Assembly: GCA_039621445.1 (NCBI GenBank)
Contig: CP154954.1
Coordinates: 25,742,954 to 25,806,953, forward strand
Length of the DNA stretch: 64,000 nucleotides
Reading direction: 5' to 3'
DNA from: Euglena gracilis
Lineage: Eukaryota; Euglenida; Euglenophyceae; Euglenales
Shown here one piece after another: positions 39,560-61,539 of this stretch. The position numbers and the translations under genes were made by a program. The first letter of the stretch is position 1; each line of letters begins with the position of its first letter. A model generated the notes under the pieces. The model searched no databases. It was given only the letters and a program-made list of their open reading frames with translations, and was not told the DNA's origin.

Positions 39560-42500
39560 GCTGCCTCAAAGTCACCGGTACCCCTTTCGTCACCCCCCTC
39601 CAAACAATTCCCCTCCCCAAAAAGAGATCAGTGGACACATCTTTTTGCTGTGACCCCATCCGAAGTTTTTGGACATATTTCACATTTTTTGTGAAGGGGA
39701 GTCAGAGTTATTTGGACAGGTCTCCTTCAGCTTTCCATTAGCACAAACTTCTGGGAATAGCAAATTATTTTCGGGGGTTGTTCAGTTTTGGGGGTTTCCC
39801 CCCTCGCAGTCAGGGGAGGGGCCCTGGCACGCCGGAATGCTTTTTGCACTGATCAAAGTCAGCCATTCTGGCGTCTTTCATAATTTCGGTATCCAATGTG
39901 TTTGAGAGAGGGTGGGAAAGAAAATGCCCCAATAAAAGTGCGTTTTACCCCCCTTTAAAACGTACATGGGAGTTTTCCCAAATTCTCTAGAGCTGCCCGT
40001 GGGGGGGGGTTGAGACAGAGTCTGATAGCCATGGTGGCTGATATTTACAAGTTGCCACATCCATCGTGCGCGTCATGCAACTTTCGGGTGTTTGAGATTC
40101 TTCGCATTTGTGTGCCAATCATAAAGTTTTCAAATGGCTGTGTGCCTCAAACCAAAAGTGCTGTGGTGGTGGTGGTTTTTTTAAGTTGGTGGGGAGGCTT
40201 GCAACGTTGGTTTCGGATCCCTTCGGTCTATAAATCGCGTCAAATGGGTCAAACACTTCGCAGAACAACGAAACATATTCCCAATACGCCGAACGCATGC
40301 TATACTGCAAATATTTGCTGTTTTCCCCCCTCACATACAAACCACATTTTCTTTCTTAACAGTTTTACAGAAAGTTCTGATTTTCAATGGAAGTCTCTGA
40401 CAAGGTTTCCAAAATCTCGAGCATTGGGTTGAATTTTTTTTCTCATAACCATGTGTCCAAAAGTTACGTTTATTCATAGCTGAAAGGAAGGGATTCATTG
40501 GGACCACATGCTATTCTTTCGTTTTCCCATGCCAAAACTCCCCCATGCATGTTTTTTTAGGATAATTAAAAAACACAGTCCATGATTTCGAGCAAACTGG
40601 CAGTCTCTCGAATGCTACAGGCACGGGGTCCACCCAATTTGGCCATCCGAGTGATTTGGTCATTTTGGGTGTGTGGGAGTTGCCAAAGAGGCGAACTTTG
40701 TGGCACAAATGGGGTCAGTTTGGGGAACATATGGCGGGCCAGTTTTGGGACACATGGCCTGTGTGCTTTGGGTAGCTGGGTGGTATCGTTACTGCAAAAC
40801 ATTCTCTGCCTGTTTTTGGGTTGTGACGTGGGTTTCTGGGCCGTGTTTTTTTTCAGGTGTGGGGGGGGTTGTTTTGGTTTCAAAAGACTGTTGCATTACA
40901 TCTCCCACTCCCATCAGTCCAGTCCCATCAGCTGGGGGTTTCCATTTTAGCAGATTGCAGGGCCTTTGCTCTGCTCAATCCTTTGTCATTGTTTTAACCG
41001 TTGCTCACCGAGTGCACTGCTACCATGTATCTTTCCGTCTCTGCATGTCCGCTTGACTTTTGCCGTTTTTTTTCTCTCTCTCGATGTGCACTCAGACTTA
41101 CAACGATCTGGGAGCATGTTTGCCCGATGAACCCCAATTATGCACAGATGGGAGTTTTTGGGATGGGAGTTTTTGGGATGGAAGTTTTTCCTCAAACGTT
41201 TTGGTCAAGTGGATCCTGTCAGGAGCAGTGTTGAAGTGTTTTTTTGTATATGTGCAAGAATAATCTGCTGCTTCGGAGGAGTAGGCCCTCCTAGATCCAA
41301 CCAGCCAGCACCATTTTTTCCAAGCCCAACCAAGCCATGGGTTCAGGCTGCCGATCCCAAGGGGGGGTATTTGCCAAATCTATTCAGACCCTCCCACTGA
41401 CTCAATGAAATGTGTTTTTAAGCGGGGTTCTGGAATAATCCTGTGACAATTTGGTTGAGAACTGCAGCGCAGCTGGAGTTCGGCAGTTGTGTTGCCAGAT
41501 GGGCACTGCTTATCAGTCAGCTAGGAATGCTTTCCGTGGCTGGACGCCTCCTCCCCCTCCCAGCCTGGACCCCCAGGCTTCTTTTAAGGGAGTTCACACC
41601 TTTTCGGGGCGATGCGAACTTCCTTAAGTGTGGGGGTGGGCAGGCAGGGGGGTCGGGCATTTCCCACACCCCCGTAGGGAGCGGGTGGGTCGGGATTTGG
41701 GGGGGTATTGCTAGGTACCCCCCCAGCGCGGATAGTGGTTTCGATGTATCATCGAATTTTTGTGTCTCATGTGCACCACCAGGGAAAAAAATTGTAACAC
41801 CACAAAGTCCTGATACACATTAAGTGATTGTCTGGGAAGGCCAAAATGGCCATTTTCAAATGGAAATTTGCCTGATTTGGCAGGCACCAAAACCAACACA
41901 CCCCTCCTCCAGGGGTTGGTGAAGCTTGACCCCCCTGGGAATACAAAAGAAATATCCCATTCCCGCCATACCACTTTACTTGTTACTGCTGCTTCGCCTC
42001 TCCAGACAACTCCCCAAGCCTTTTTTTTTGTGCCATCCATTGCTGTCCCCAGGGTCTTAAAAGGACAACACATTCCATTTCATTTATTTTTGGACGTTCC
42101 CCAAGCGTGGTGAGCTTTCATCTGCTGTCTTTGGGGGGGGGTTGGAGGATCTCTCACTGTTATTTGCGACCTGGTTGAACCTGCCCCCTCCCCCCCCCCC
42201 CATGCCTAACGTCCCCCTTCCAGACTGCTTAGATTGCCATTTTTGTGTTCATTGGGCTTGGGGGTACGTATGTGCCTTCCAAAACTGACGACGCCCTCAT
42301 TAATTGTCCCCCCCCCATAATTTGTCCTTGGGGTGCAGACCTATTTTTTTGTCCCAAGGCGCCTCTTTTGGGACCCCCACCCGTAATTGACTCCCGGGGG
42401 ATCCCGCAGTTGGTCGGAGGCACAATTGAAGTAGTCCGGCAGGGAGAGTGACTGCTTCAGCAACATTGCTCACTTTTGGAGTTGTCGACAGTGGTGTCTC

Positions 42501-42580
42501 CGTCGGTATCCACGCTGTTTCTTCCACACCCCACACTCAAGCGGCTCGCAACCCGCGCAGGAGGTGGCACCCTCGGGGTG
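39560..42580. other. spacer between gene B and the Rab gene, no exon recognised
   Basis: About 3 kb of mixed composition. It includes a short TGGGAGTTTTTGGGATGG repeat at 41147-41185 and several C/G runs. Open frames of 60-140 codons occur on both strands without recognisable motifs. The 3' end of gene B and the promoter of the Rab gene should lie here, but neither is identifiable by eye. Confidence 0.35.
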
Positions 42581-42586
42581 TCACGT

Positions 42587-52629
<10,043 letters not shown>

Positions 52630-52689
52630 GTGTGCTGGTCATGGCGTCATTGTTGATGATTCTGATTTGGCCTGTGCATCCCACCGAAA

Positions 52690-53345
52690 GATTTTTTACG
52701 CTTCGTGACCCGGGGGGGGGGGGTGGGCGGGTCCCAGCCGACCAGGGGGTGGGGTGTCAGCCGAGTGGGTACCCTGCCTCCAGCGGGGTTTTCCTCAATT
52801 TTCAGCGCCGAAAAAATTAACCCCCAAAAGTGGGTCCCCCTGAGCTGGGTCACAAAAAAACCTCTCTCTAGTCTCTCTCTCCCTCTGATTGCACCCCAAG
52901 AGGGGGTATTCAGACTCAGTCCACCATACAACCAAGGGTTCCACACCAGGCAGAACGGTATGGGAAACATCCCCCAGTGGACCCCCCCACCAGGTGTTGG
53001 GAGGGTGTCCGGGCTCCCCAACCCCGCTCCTTGGTAAGCTTCAAAATAGCGAAATTTTTCTTCTGGCGATGCATGCTGGAAAAAGCATAACAAATACCTT
53101 TTTCCAAGGGTATCGCACAATTTTTGGGTGTTTTCTGCACAAAAAAAATGGATTCAGAAATGAGAATTTTTGGTTTTTTGTTGAAAACTCAGGGATTATT
53201 CAGCCTTTATTATTTGGTACCCAGCCTTTTTGATTGTCCACAGAACAAAAAGTTTCTTAGCCCTCTACCGGAGGTCAGAGGGGGGTGTGACCCCAACACC
53301 CAGTGTTGGGGGGGTCCCAACTTCCCGGGCTACCCATACAACCCT
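52690..53345. mobile_element. degenerate foldback element
   Basis: Ends with GGGTCCCAGCCGACC / GGTCCCAACTTCCCGGG flank an A/T-rich core with CTTCTGGCGATGCATGCTGG, a decayed form of the GGCGC hairpin, and AATTTTTGGGTGTTTTC. Comparable units are at 43.5-44.5 and 54.4-54.85 kb. Confidence 0.35.
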
Positions 53346-53349
53346 GCCA

Positions 53350-54400
53350 GGGGGTATAAGAATGAGCCCAACCAGAAATTCCCGCACAAATTGCAGGAAT
53401 TTCATGAAGCCCCCAAAAGATGAGGTTTTTGAAATGTGGTGTGTTCATTTTCTTGTGCCACAACAGGGTGATACAAGTCGCAAGATTTGCATTTTCTATA
53501 ACTTTCATTTTTGTCAAGTACAAATAATTTTGTGTACACCCCCCTGATGGAGTCGATAATTACGGAGTCGCGCCAGGCTCTTTCGACCGAGGAAGGCAGT
53601 GGTGCCTTCTGCCATGGGGTGCCTGAAAAGAAATCACAGGGGTGGCGGTGGTTTTAAGTCCTGGCTGGGTACGAGGCAAACCTCACCTCGAAAAGTGAAA
53701 GTCGGCAGTGTTGCGAAAATTGTATTAAGAGGCCTTTTTTTCCGGGGTGCAAAAAATCACCCTGGCACCTTTGGCGCTGGGGCTTTGCTAAGCACCCCAC
53801 TCCTCAAATTTTTTACCATTATGCAACAGTATTCTCATGGTGCAAACAATGATCTTCACTTTCTGACTCCAAAAAAAAACATAAAAACTCGAAGAGAACA
53901 GTGCTTTCATTTTCTTCTATTTAAAAAAAGCAGGGTTGATTGATTGCCCAATTTTGACTTGTGCTTTATGTGGCAACAACTTAGATGCCGAAATTAATCA
54001 ACTAGTTGAACATGAAACCTTTGCTCCTCTGGAGATTCTGGTAGAAGAGTGATTTTCCTGTACAATTGAACAAAAAAATTGAAAATTTTTTTCAATCAAG
54101 AAATAGGTGATCAAAATATGCAAAAGAACAAAGGTTGCACAAGCAGAAATGAGAAACACTATAAATTTTTGTAGGCTTTCCCTGGTCGAATATTCTCCCC
54201 CCGCCAACTTTTGGCCCAAAAGTGGAAAAAAATGGACACATCGGATTATTTCCCCTCTAAAAAAAACTTGGGTTGGTTTTTGAATCTTTTTTTTTAGGTC
54301 TTTTCCAACAGAAAGGTGACCCCAGATGCTAAAGGATTTTCTTTGCATTTTCTTTGCATTTTCTTTGCAGTGTGAATTTTTGATTTTGTTCATTTTTTTT
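53350..54400. other. no gene recognised
   Basis: A/T-rich DNA. Contains TTTTCTTTGCATTTTCTTTG (three copies, about 54340-54368). A 306-codon minus frame (53998-54918) crosses this into a G/C-rich element and has no recognisable domain. Confidence 0.35.
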
Positions 54401-54404
54401 TTGG

Positions 54405-54860
54405 AAGTGAGCACCCCCCCTCCCCCCGGAGGATGCCATCGGCAGGAGGGGGATCGGGCATTTTCGAACCCTGGGGGTTTTTTGGGTTTTGTGATGGGTG
54501 GTGATAGCCCCCCCCCCCCCCCGGAGGCACCAAAGGCCTGAAAATGGCCATTTTTCCGGGAGAACCGGCTTGGCCGGCCGACCCCTGGTGCCAACAGCCT
54601 TCCCCCCCGGGGTGGGGCTGTACGGGAATCCCCGCAACCCTGTGGGTGGTGGGTGGGGGGGCTGGAAGGCCCCCACCCCCTCCTGGTGTTGGGGCGATCC
54701 GACCCCCCCAGGCCGTCCCACATCTCTAGGGACGGAGATTTTCCTTCGGCGCCAAAGGCGCCGAAGTATTTTTTTTCTTCTTCAGCGGGTGCTGTAGTGG
54801 GTGGGGTGGACCCCCCCCACCAGGCCTTCCCATACAGCCCTGCCCCCAGGGTTGGGCCGC
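54405..54860. mobile_element. degenerate foldback element with GGCGCC hairpin
   Basis: G/C runs, TTCGGCGCC-AAA-GGCGCCGAAG at about 54747, and GACCCCCC / GGGGGTC ends. It lies just upstream of the first exon of the next gene. Confidence 0.4.
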
Positions 54861-54974
54861 TGTGGGCCCCCTTCCCCCCGGGTTGGTCCCGCACTCCTCC
54901 CTTCGCGCTGCCGCACAAACGGTGTCCCGCCCCTCCGCAGCGCGCCGCCCCTGCCTGCCGCCCACCACCGCCCC

Positions 54975-55102
54975 ATGCGGGGCCTCGCGGGGCTGCTGGC
55001 CGTGGCAGCCGGCGGCGTCCTCTGGTGGATCCTGGCCTCGGCTGCCGCGGCCGGCAGCTGGGCTGCCGCCGCGGCTGTCCCCTCCTCCTCGGCTGGATCC
55101 AG
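54975..55102 (+). CDS. gene C exon 1: hydrophobic N-terminus (signal anchor)
   Basis: ATG at 54975, 36 bases after an AG (CCCCTCCGCAG), starts MRGLAGLLAVAAGGVLWWIL ASAAAAGSWAAAAAVP. Arg followed by about 30 hydrophobic residues is a signal peptide or signal anchor. It ends TCCAG|GTGCAT in phase 2. High G/C and Ala content mean chance open frames are possible, but the hydrophobic pattern, start context and matching phase of the next exon support it. Role: a membrane or secreted protein, otherwise unknown. Confidence 0.6.
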
Positions 55103-55153
55103 GTGCATGCGTTCGGACCTTGGGGGCGTGCGTGTGTCTGTGCTTACGCGCAT

Positions 55154-55205
55154 ATGTGGTGTGTGTGTGTGTGTGTGTGTGTGTGTGGTGGGTGTGTTGT
55201 TTGGT
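55154..55205 (+). repeat. (GT)n microsatellite near a 5' splice site
   Basis: GT repeat starting about 50 bases after the exon 1 donor. Confidence 0.95.
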
Positions 55206-55638
55206 GGGTGGGGGTGTGTTTGTGCGCACATGTGGCTGATTCTCAAGTCTGGGAGGTCTGCGCGTTCGGGATTTTCCTTCTTTGCTGCTGCATTCCGTCC
55301 CTGGCATTGCTGGGCGAAAGTTCGTCAGGACGCTTGCTTTTTTTTTGGCGGAATCATTTGCGAAGGTCTTTCCCTCAGTGGACCGATGTCCGAGCGAAAA
55401 TGTTACCAGCCCCTTCACACGCTTTCCTCACAGTTTGGGGTTGACTTCCTTTCCCCTGTTGCCCGCCCAGCAGTGCTCCACTGGCCTGTCCAGGACCATA
55501 AGTTTCACTTAACACCGGTGGACCACAACTCCCCGAGGGGCGGGTTGGGTAGAGTGGGTGGCTTGGTTGGGGCTGCGTGGCCACCCCAACCCATGGGGCT
55601 GTCTGGTCCCCTCCCTCGTCACCGCCCCCCCCCCCCAG

Positions 55639-55771
55639 GACTGCCGCTGTCCGACGCCCTGTCCAACGCCTCTCTTCCCAGCCAACTCCCGTCTGGGGGT
55701 ACGGCCAGCGCCCCATGCCACGAGCTGTCGAATCGCCAGGAACAGTACGGCACCGCCTCACGCCTACAACG
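55639..55771 (+). CDS. gene C exon 2 (frame ambiguous)
   Basis: 133 bases between a C run ending CCAG and ACG|GTGTGC. Entry in phase 2, required by exon 1, gives TAAVRRPVQRLSSQPTPVWG ... HRLTPTT and exit in phase 0, which fits exon 3. The alternative frame, SDALSNASLPSQLPSGGTAS ... ELSNRQEQYG, looks more protein-like but breaks the phase at the upstream join. The exon is likely real. The frame is undecided. Confidence 0.5.
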
Positions 55772-55802
55772 GTGTGCCAGAATCAGGAGTCCCTATGCTT
55801 GA

Positions 55803-55839
<37 letters not shown>

Positions 55840-55957
55840 TGTTGTGTTTCTGATGTGCCTGTTGTGGGTGCACGTGTTGTGTGTTGCGTGTTGTGTGTTG
55901 CGTCGGAATGTGTTTGTGCGATTATGTGTGTTGCGAGAGTGAGTGAGTGAGTGACTG

Positions 55958-56033
<76 letters not shown>

Positions 56034-56090
56034 AATGTGTGTTGTAAGTGTGTCTCTGTGTGTGTGTGTGTGTGTGTGTTGTGATTTGTG
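55803..56090 (+). repeat. (GT)n and (GCGT)n microsatellites near a 5' splice site
   Basis: GT repeat begins about 30 bases after the exon 2 donor. A (GTGC)n block of about 70 bases starts at 55958, then GT again near 56055-56080. Confidence 0.97.
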
Positions 56091-56583
56091 TAAGTGTGCA
56101 ATCATGCTCGTGGGGGGTGTGGCTGTGTTGTGTCTATCTTCCACTTCTTCCCAGAGCTCGTCGGTTTCCATTCAATCCATTTGTGCAACATCCAGAGTCC
56201 TCCCTGGGAACAATATCTCCATCCTCAAGAAAAAAAGCCACGGGTGGGACCACCCACGAAGGAAGGGGAGCCGGGTGACTGAAAACAGGGGCCGTTGCAA
56301 GCTGGGGCACAGACTTGATTTGGAGGGTGGGGCTGCACAGGAAGCACTTTGGTGATGACCAACAGGGCGGAAGTAGCAGAAACGCAGCTCCAAACCCCCA
56401 TGGAATGTGTTGTGAGGCCTGCTGCTTCGAGATTCTTGGTTGAAAAAAAGTTTCTGGAATCCTTGGGCAGATTGGCTCTCTCTGTGAGTACGAGCCTTGC
56501 CAAGGATGCAAGGGGAATCCCGGAAATCCATCGGGTGGGGGGTTCGACCGCCGCACACACATCATACATCACACACCACACAC

Positions 56584-57038
56584 CACACATCCAGGGTTCG
56601 ATATAAGGAGGGCGTACATGGTTTAGGTGGGGGGGGGTGCCCCCCCCCCCCCCCCCCCCCCTCCTGGCCCGCAGGGGGGGGGTCCGGACCACCCCCCCCC
56701 CCCACCTGCAAGGGGGGTCCGGACCGACCCTCGGGGGCAAAAATTGACCCCCCCCAAAAAGGGTCAATTTTTTCCTCCGGCGCTTCGCGCCGAAAATTTT
56801 TTGCATTTTTGGCACATTTTTGCCCCAAAAGTGCCCAAAATGGCACTTTTGGTCGTTTTGGGGGGTCAAAAATTTTCGGCCCGGCGCTTTGCGCCGGGCC
56901 GAAAATTCGGCCACCCTGACCGCGCACCTGTTTAGGTGGGGGGGGGGGCGCCCCCCCCCCCCCCCCCCCCTCCTGGCCCGCAGGGGGGGGTCCGGACCAC
57001 CCCCCCCACCTGTCCTTATATCGAACCCTGCACACATC
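56584..57038. mobile_element. hAT-like non-autonomous element, copy 2, with 8-bp target duplication
   Basis: Element 56592-57030 (439 bp), ends CAGGGTTCGATATAAGGA and TCCTTATATCGAACCCTG. It is flanked by CACACATC at 56584-56591 and 57031-57038. It is the inverted counterpart of 14203-14625: internal order GTTTAGGTGGGG, two GGCGC hairpins (56779, 56877), CCAAAATGGCACTTTTGG. The duplication sits in CACACATC-like repeat, so it is slightly less decisive than for copy 1. Confidence 0.8.
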
Positions 57039-57148
57039 ACACATCACACATCACACATCACACATCACACATCACACATCACACATCACACATCACACAT
57101 CACACATCACACATTGCACGCACACGCACGCACACACGCACGCACACA

Positions 57149-57224
<76 letters not shown>

Positions 57225-57280
57225 TGCACGCACACACACACACACATACACACACCACACGACCCACCCACCCACACACA
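57031..57280 (+). repeat. (ACACATC)n and (ACGC)n microsatellites
   Basis: ACACATC heptamers to 57112, ACGC tetramers to about 57232, then CA-rich to 57280. Confidence 0.95.
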
Positions 57281-57608
57281 CCCAGGGGGTTACTATTTTT
57301 TAAGGTATATTTTTTCAAAAAAATCACGCTTTAAAGTTTTTAAACTTTTTTTAAAGGCATTTTCAAATTCTCATGTTATAGAATGTTCCAGCGATGCCAG
57401 AAATCATTCCCCCCCCTGGAATTGACTTGCTTTTGCCGAGATTTTGTGACTTCATTTTTTGCTCGAATTTCGAAAATCTTGCCAGAAGGATTTTTTTTTA
57501 AATCTTTTAAATTTTTTAGGTTTTTTTTTTAAACTCGCCTAAAATATACACCCTGGCACGCAATCACACACGCGCGCGTGTCGCCCCCTTCTCTCCCCCG
57601 CCACACAG

Positions 57609-57750
57609 CCCAGCCCGGCGCTCGTCGTGGCGTCAGCGGCTCTCCTCTCCGCCCTCCTCCCCCTCGTCCTCCGGCTGTCTCCCACGCGGCCCCGCCCCCC
57701 GCCCTCCCTCGCCATGGCCGCGCAGTTCCCGTGGGACGACCTGCCCTCCG
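57609..57750 (+). CDS. gene C exon 3: membrane segment
   Basis: Acceptor CGCCACACAG. Phase 0 gives PSPALVVASAALLSALLPLV LRLSPTRPRPPPS, then MAAQFPWDDLPS, ending G|GTGCGA in phase 1. The 21-residue hydrophobic run followed by Arg/Pro fits a transmembrane helix with a cytosolic continuation. Alternatively MAAQFPWDD is the true start of a separate protein, with the hydrophobic part untranslated. Confidence 0.55.
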
Positions 57751-57779
57751 GTGCGACCCCCACGCCAGGGGTTTTTTTA

Positions 57780-57790
57780 GTCGTGGACCC

Positions 57791-57823
<33 letters not shown>

Positions 57824-58020
57824 GGGGCCCGCCGGGGGGGGGGGGGGCGGGCCCCCCCGGAGGGGGGTGGGATATACTTTTCGGCGCTGCAGGCGCCGAA
57901 AAAATTCTATTTTTAGCACGTTTCGCTATTTTTCGGCCATTTTTTGTGGGTCCCCCGGGACCCCCCCCGGGCCCCCCCCCCAGGGGGTGGGTGGGTGGGG
58001 GGGACCCCCCCCAGTCTTAA
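57780..58020. mobile_element. G/C-run foldback element in intron
   Basis: A G run of about 30 bases, GGGCCCGCC, CGGCGC-TGCA-GGCGCCG at about 57888, and GGGTCCCCCGGGACCC / GGGGGGACCCC make stem-forming sequence. No coding sequence. Confidence 0.45.
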
Positions 58021-58908
58021 AAAACCCCTGCCCCATGCCCCAGTGCTCGCTCGTCTGCTCCATCAGCCCCTGTCCACGGGGTCCTTTCGCAACCGTTTTG
58101 CTGCTCCGTTTCCACAACTCCCCGGGGAGCCCATGGCTGGGGCAAATGCAGTCGGCCGCGGCACACAAAGCCAACTCAGTTTTGCTTTTCTGTGACGGAG
58201 ACTCCCCGCCTGCGCCTCTTCACAGGGAGGCGGGCAGGTGGGCACAAGCCCCCTAAGGTGAAGAAGATGCCGAAGAAGCAGACCAGTCCTGGGGACGTCC
58301 ACTGTATGCCCCACCGCCTTGTTTGGCATCGTGCCTCACTCGGGCAAAGCCATTGCATCCAAGTAGGTTGGGAGGGTTACTGGCAGGGGTTTTCTGAAGG
58401 AGGGCTCCAGCCAGCCCAGCACCTTTGTCCCAGCCAGCAGCCCCCCCCGCCCCCGGGTCCAAAATGGCCAAAAATGGTTCTTTTGAAAAAACACCTTTGA
58501 ACATGGTTTTCTGGGTGTTCTTCTTTATTTTGGGTTTCAGTTGGGTCCAGTCGCCTGGACCCCCCATATGCACCCCACCCCTGGGGAGAGGGGTCTAACC
58601 AGCACCCTTTTTAGCCCTCTGGATGCACCCCCTCCTCCCCGGGTCCCGAAAAAAGCCCCGCTCACAAAGGATACCGCAGCAATGCTGCCCTCCCCAAGGG
58701 TCCCTGAGGTAGGTGCTGCCCCCCATACCCCGGAAAACAGAACAATAAACTGCCACCTCCACCCAGGGGTACCCAAACGTCCGGCAGCTTTGTGTGCCCC
58801 AAGCCCCCCCCCCCCCGAAACAAACCGTCTCATCCGGCTGCGTCATCCGGGGAGGGTCCTGATGAGGAGCGTGGCCGCCCTGACCCCCTCACGTTGGGCC
58901 CGCCTCAG

Positions 58909-58994
58909 TCATCTCGAAGCGGCTGTACTTGGAGGACAAGCGGGCCCGGACCGTGGTGCTGTACAACTGCCCGCCCTCCGCCACGCCCAGGCCG
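58909..58994 (+). CDS. gene C exon 4: RTVVLYNCP module
   Basis: Acceptor GGCCCGCCTCAG. Entry in phase 1 gives VISKRLYLEDKRARTVVLYN CPPSATPRP, with exit in phase 0 at a weaker donor (GTTGCC). The pattern (K/R)xRTVxLxxCPxxxTPRP recurs at 62883. In CSC1/OSCA/TMEM63 channels an R(T/S)VxVxx(I/L)P motif starts the cytosolic RNA-recognition-like region after the first membrane helices. The resemblance is short and only suggestive. Confidence 0.6.
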
Positions 58995-60250
58995 GTTGCC
59001 TCTTGTTACCTGCACTGTTGCGCAGCCCCCCCCCTCCCTGTTTCTGGCCAGTCTGCATCTGCACTTCCAGCCAGCTGCAAAAGCACCAGTCCCCGCCCCT
59101 TGCTTTGGGCTTGGGCTTGGGCTTGGCCTTCTGGGGCACCCAGCAGACCTTGGGGCTCCCAACAATCCCCAAGAAAGAAGGGAAACAAAGAAGGGTTCTT
59201 TTCTCTGCCCTCCTACCTTCAATTTGATCACGAACTCTGGGGTGAGTTGGTGGGTTGGGTGGGGTGGTTGGGGCTGGGACCCTTCTCTCAGCTTGGTTAG
59301 ACCGGGAGCATGTTTTGGGCCGAAAATGCCGAAGGGTTTTTGGTTTGGAGAGAAAGATTTTTCATCAGAAGGGGGGGATGCATTTCGCATTTTTTCTCTC
59401 GCATCTTTATCTTTTTCGATTTTTTTTTCAATCGCATTTTTTATTATTTTTGTGCATTTTCTTTTGTGATTTTACACAATTTCCTCCATTTTTTACCATT
59501 TTTGCTATTTTTTTATTTTTTTTGAAACTTGTGCTTGCCCAGATAAGGAAAAAAATGCGCAAAAATGCGAATATCCAAAAAAAATGCAAAATCGTATGCA
59601 AAGAAGTGCAAAATCTTAGAGAAAATCGCGAAAAAATCACAAACATGCAAAATCACCCAACACGTGCAAAATAAGGCACCAAAATTCGAAATAGTATATA
59701 GAATTATGAGGAAAATGTCAGCATTCCCCTCCTGGGGTCAGAGAACCTGTGTAACCCCCCTTTGATGAACCCTGCCAGTGAGGTGGTGTGCACCTGGGTT
59801 TAGTGTGGCCTTTGCATCGACAAGCAATCCTGCAGGTGAGGTTTGTGTGTCCATCCCCCCCGGTTTATAAACGTGTGGCTGAATGGGTTTTCGCCGCCCA
59901 AAATTGCACCCCCTCCCCCGGCTGACTTCCTGATTTTTTTTGCCTGTCGCAGACTGGCGATACAGGCTGTGGGAGTTCCGCCCTGTGGATATATATATAT
60001 ATATATATAAACATATACATATACATATACATATATATGTATATATATTCACATACATGCATATTTATATATTATATTTTTATTATATTTTTATTATATT
60101 GTCCTATTATATTCACAGCCCAAGTACTTTTCCTGGTTTTCTCACGAGTCGCAGACAGGGCATCTGAAACCCTCACACCCGTGGGGTAGGGCACAGTGAT
60201 ACCTGATTCGGGGACCGGGGGCTGGGGTGGGCCGAGGGCTGAGAAGGGAG
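58995..60250. other. intron, no exon recognised
   Basis: Contains GGGCTTGGGCTTGGGCTTGG (59106), then A/T-rich GCATTTT and TGCAAAAT repeats at 59390-59680 and an (AT)n microsatellite at 59987-60060. Confidence 0.4.
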
Positions 60251-60258
60251 GGGCGCAG

Positions 60259-60390
60259 GCGTGGCGTTGGGCATCGAGGTCCAGCGCTTCTACCCCCGCA
60301 TGCACATGCGGGTGCGGATCCACACCAACCCGGGGCCGGCGGACAACATCATGTTCGTGGCCAGGCCCGGATTGAAGCAGGGACCCGGGG
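60259..60390 (+). CDS. gene C candidate exon 5
   Basis: Acceptor GGGGCGCAG. The frame gives VALGIEVQRFYPRMHMRVRI, then HTNPGPADNIMFVARPGL, ending GGGG|GTTTCC in phase 1. Convincing protein-like sequence. Its entry phase (1) does not match the exit phase of exon 4 (0), so an exon is missing between them or this begins a different splice chain. Function unknown. Confidence 0.55.
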
Positions 60391-60483
60391 GTTTCCCGCT
60401 TTGCTGTTTTGATTTTTTTTTGCCCAGTTTCTGTGTGACTTGCTTTAATTAATTTCTTCTTTTTTAGTTCCACTTTTTTTCAG

Positions 60484-60597
60484 CCATGTTCCATTGTTCC
60501 ACCTGTGTCCCCCAATGTCTTAATGTATCAAGCGCACAAGGAAATGGCCAAATGCCTTTTCTTTGGCCAGAGGCGATTCTTGACTTGCCGTGGTTGG
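60484..60597 (+). CDS. gene C candidate exon 6
   Basis: Acceptor CACTTTTTTTCAG and strong donor TTGG|GTAAGC. Entry in phase 1 fits the previous exon and gives AMFHCSTCVPQCLNVSSAQG ... AILDLPWL, exit phase 1. The borders are excellent. The Cys-containing sequence (HCSTCVPQC) is not recognised. The next exon needs phase 0, so this exon may be skipped, alternative or spurious. Confidence 0.4.
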
Positions 60598-60624
60598 GTA
60601 AGCATGTGCATCCCCTACCATACA

Positions 60625-60955
60625 ATCGCTTAGTCACTGGCCAACCCCCCCCCCCCCCCCCCCCCCCCGGGTGGGTGCCTGGGGTTTTCAAAGTGACTGA
60701 CTGGTTTTTGGCCCGGACCCCCCCCCCGGCCCCCCCCCCCCCCCCCGGGAGGGTCGGCAAAAAAACCACTGAAGTGACCTGGCGCCAAAGGCGCCGGATT
60801 TTTTTTGGGCCTTTTTTCATGTTTTTGGTCATATTTCCTTTGGATTCCAGAGTGGCTGACCCCCCCCCCCCCGGGGGGCAGTGACTGACTGGTTTCCCGA
60901 AACAAAAAAAAGTGACTGACTGGTTTTCCGAACTGTGGAGTGACCAAAAATTGCA
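60625..60955 (+). repeat. intronic dispersed repeat R6, copy 2
   Basis: GTCACTGGCCAACC with C runs, GTGACTGACTGGTTTTTGGC, CTGGCGCC-AAA-GGCGCCGGA, GTGGCTGACC and GTGACTGACTGGTTTTCCGA follow the order seen at 37845-38095. Confidence 0.7.
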
Positions 60956-61259
60956 TGTCCCCTATGGCATTTCCAAGACGAAAAGGTGCTGGATGGTCAC
61001 TGTCATTGTTTTCCGGTTTCTTCGCTGCTCACCTTTCCTCTCCAGGAGGGCGGAGCCTCTTGTGGGCCAAACAAAAGCCCGAGCAGTGTGATTCAAGAGC
61101 GATTCAGGAGGAGCGGCCATTATCTTTGTGTCCTCTGCTTCATGACCATCACCTGATTTTTGCACATATTTTTAAATATTTTAAATACTTTTTTGACAAA
61201 CTTTTTTAAGTTCACGAGACTCCACTGAATAGCCCCTCCCCATTTTACTTGCGACGCAG

Positions 61260-61416
61260 ACCGGTTCCCCCCCACCTGCCAACACTGGCGGAGGACGGCT
61301 CCCCCCCCCACCTGGCCTGCGGGGGACGCTGCCCACCAAGAGGCACGCCCGGATCTTCCTGGAGGGGGTCGAGGGCCGGGAGCTGATGGGCCACCCCGTG
61401 CGGGCCCAGATGGCAG
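61260..61416 (+). CDS. gene C or D exon: KRHARIFLEGVEGREL
   Basis: Acceptor TTGCGACGCAG. In phase 0 a Pro/Gly-rich lead passes into LPTKRHARIFLEGVEGRELM GHPVRAQM, ending GCAG|GTCCCC in phase 1, which fits the exon at 62883. The lead contains C runs where frame errors are likely. An internal acceptor (CACCAAG at 61340) would trim it. Unrecognised. Confidence 0.55.
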
Positions 61417-61539
61417 GTCCCCCCGCCCCGCCCCGCCCGGCGCAGTCTCCGGCCCGGCCCCGTGCTGTGGCGCCTCGTTTGGCCCCGGGGCCGTTCTCCC
61501 GCGCATACCTTCACTTAACACCCGTATGACCCCACCCAC

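Noticed and set aside
53998-54918. 306-codon minus-strand frame
   Set aside because: Passes from G/C-run foldback DNA into A/T-rich DNA, with no recognisable domain. The hydrophobic stretch near its end is too isolated.
58199-58366. Possible extra exon of gene C (HKPPKVKKMPKKQTSPGDV)
   Set aside because: Borders (CTTCACAG / CCAA|GTAGGT) are fair and the sequence looks coding. However, its exit phase 0 does not fit the exon at 58909, whereas 57609-57750 joins that exon directly in phase. It remains possible as an alternative exon.
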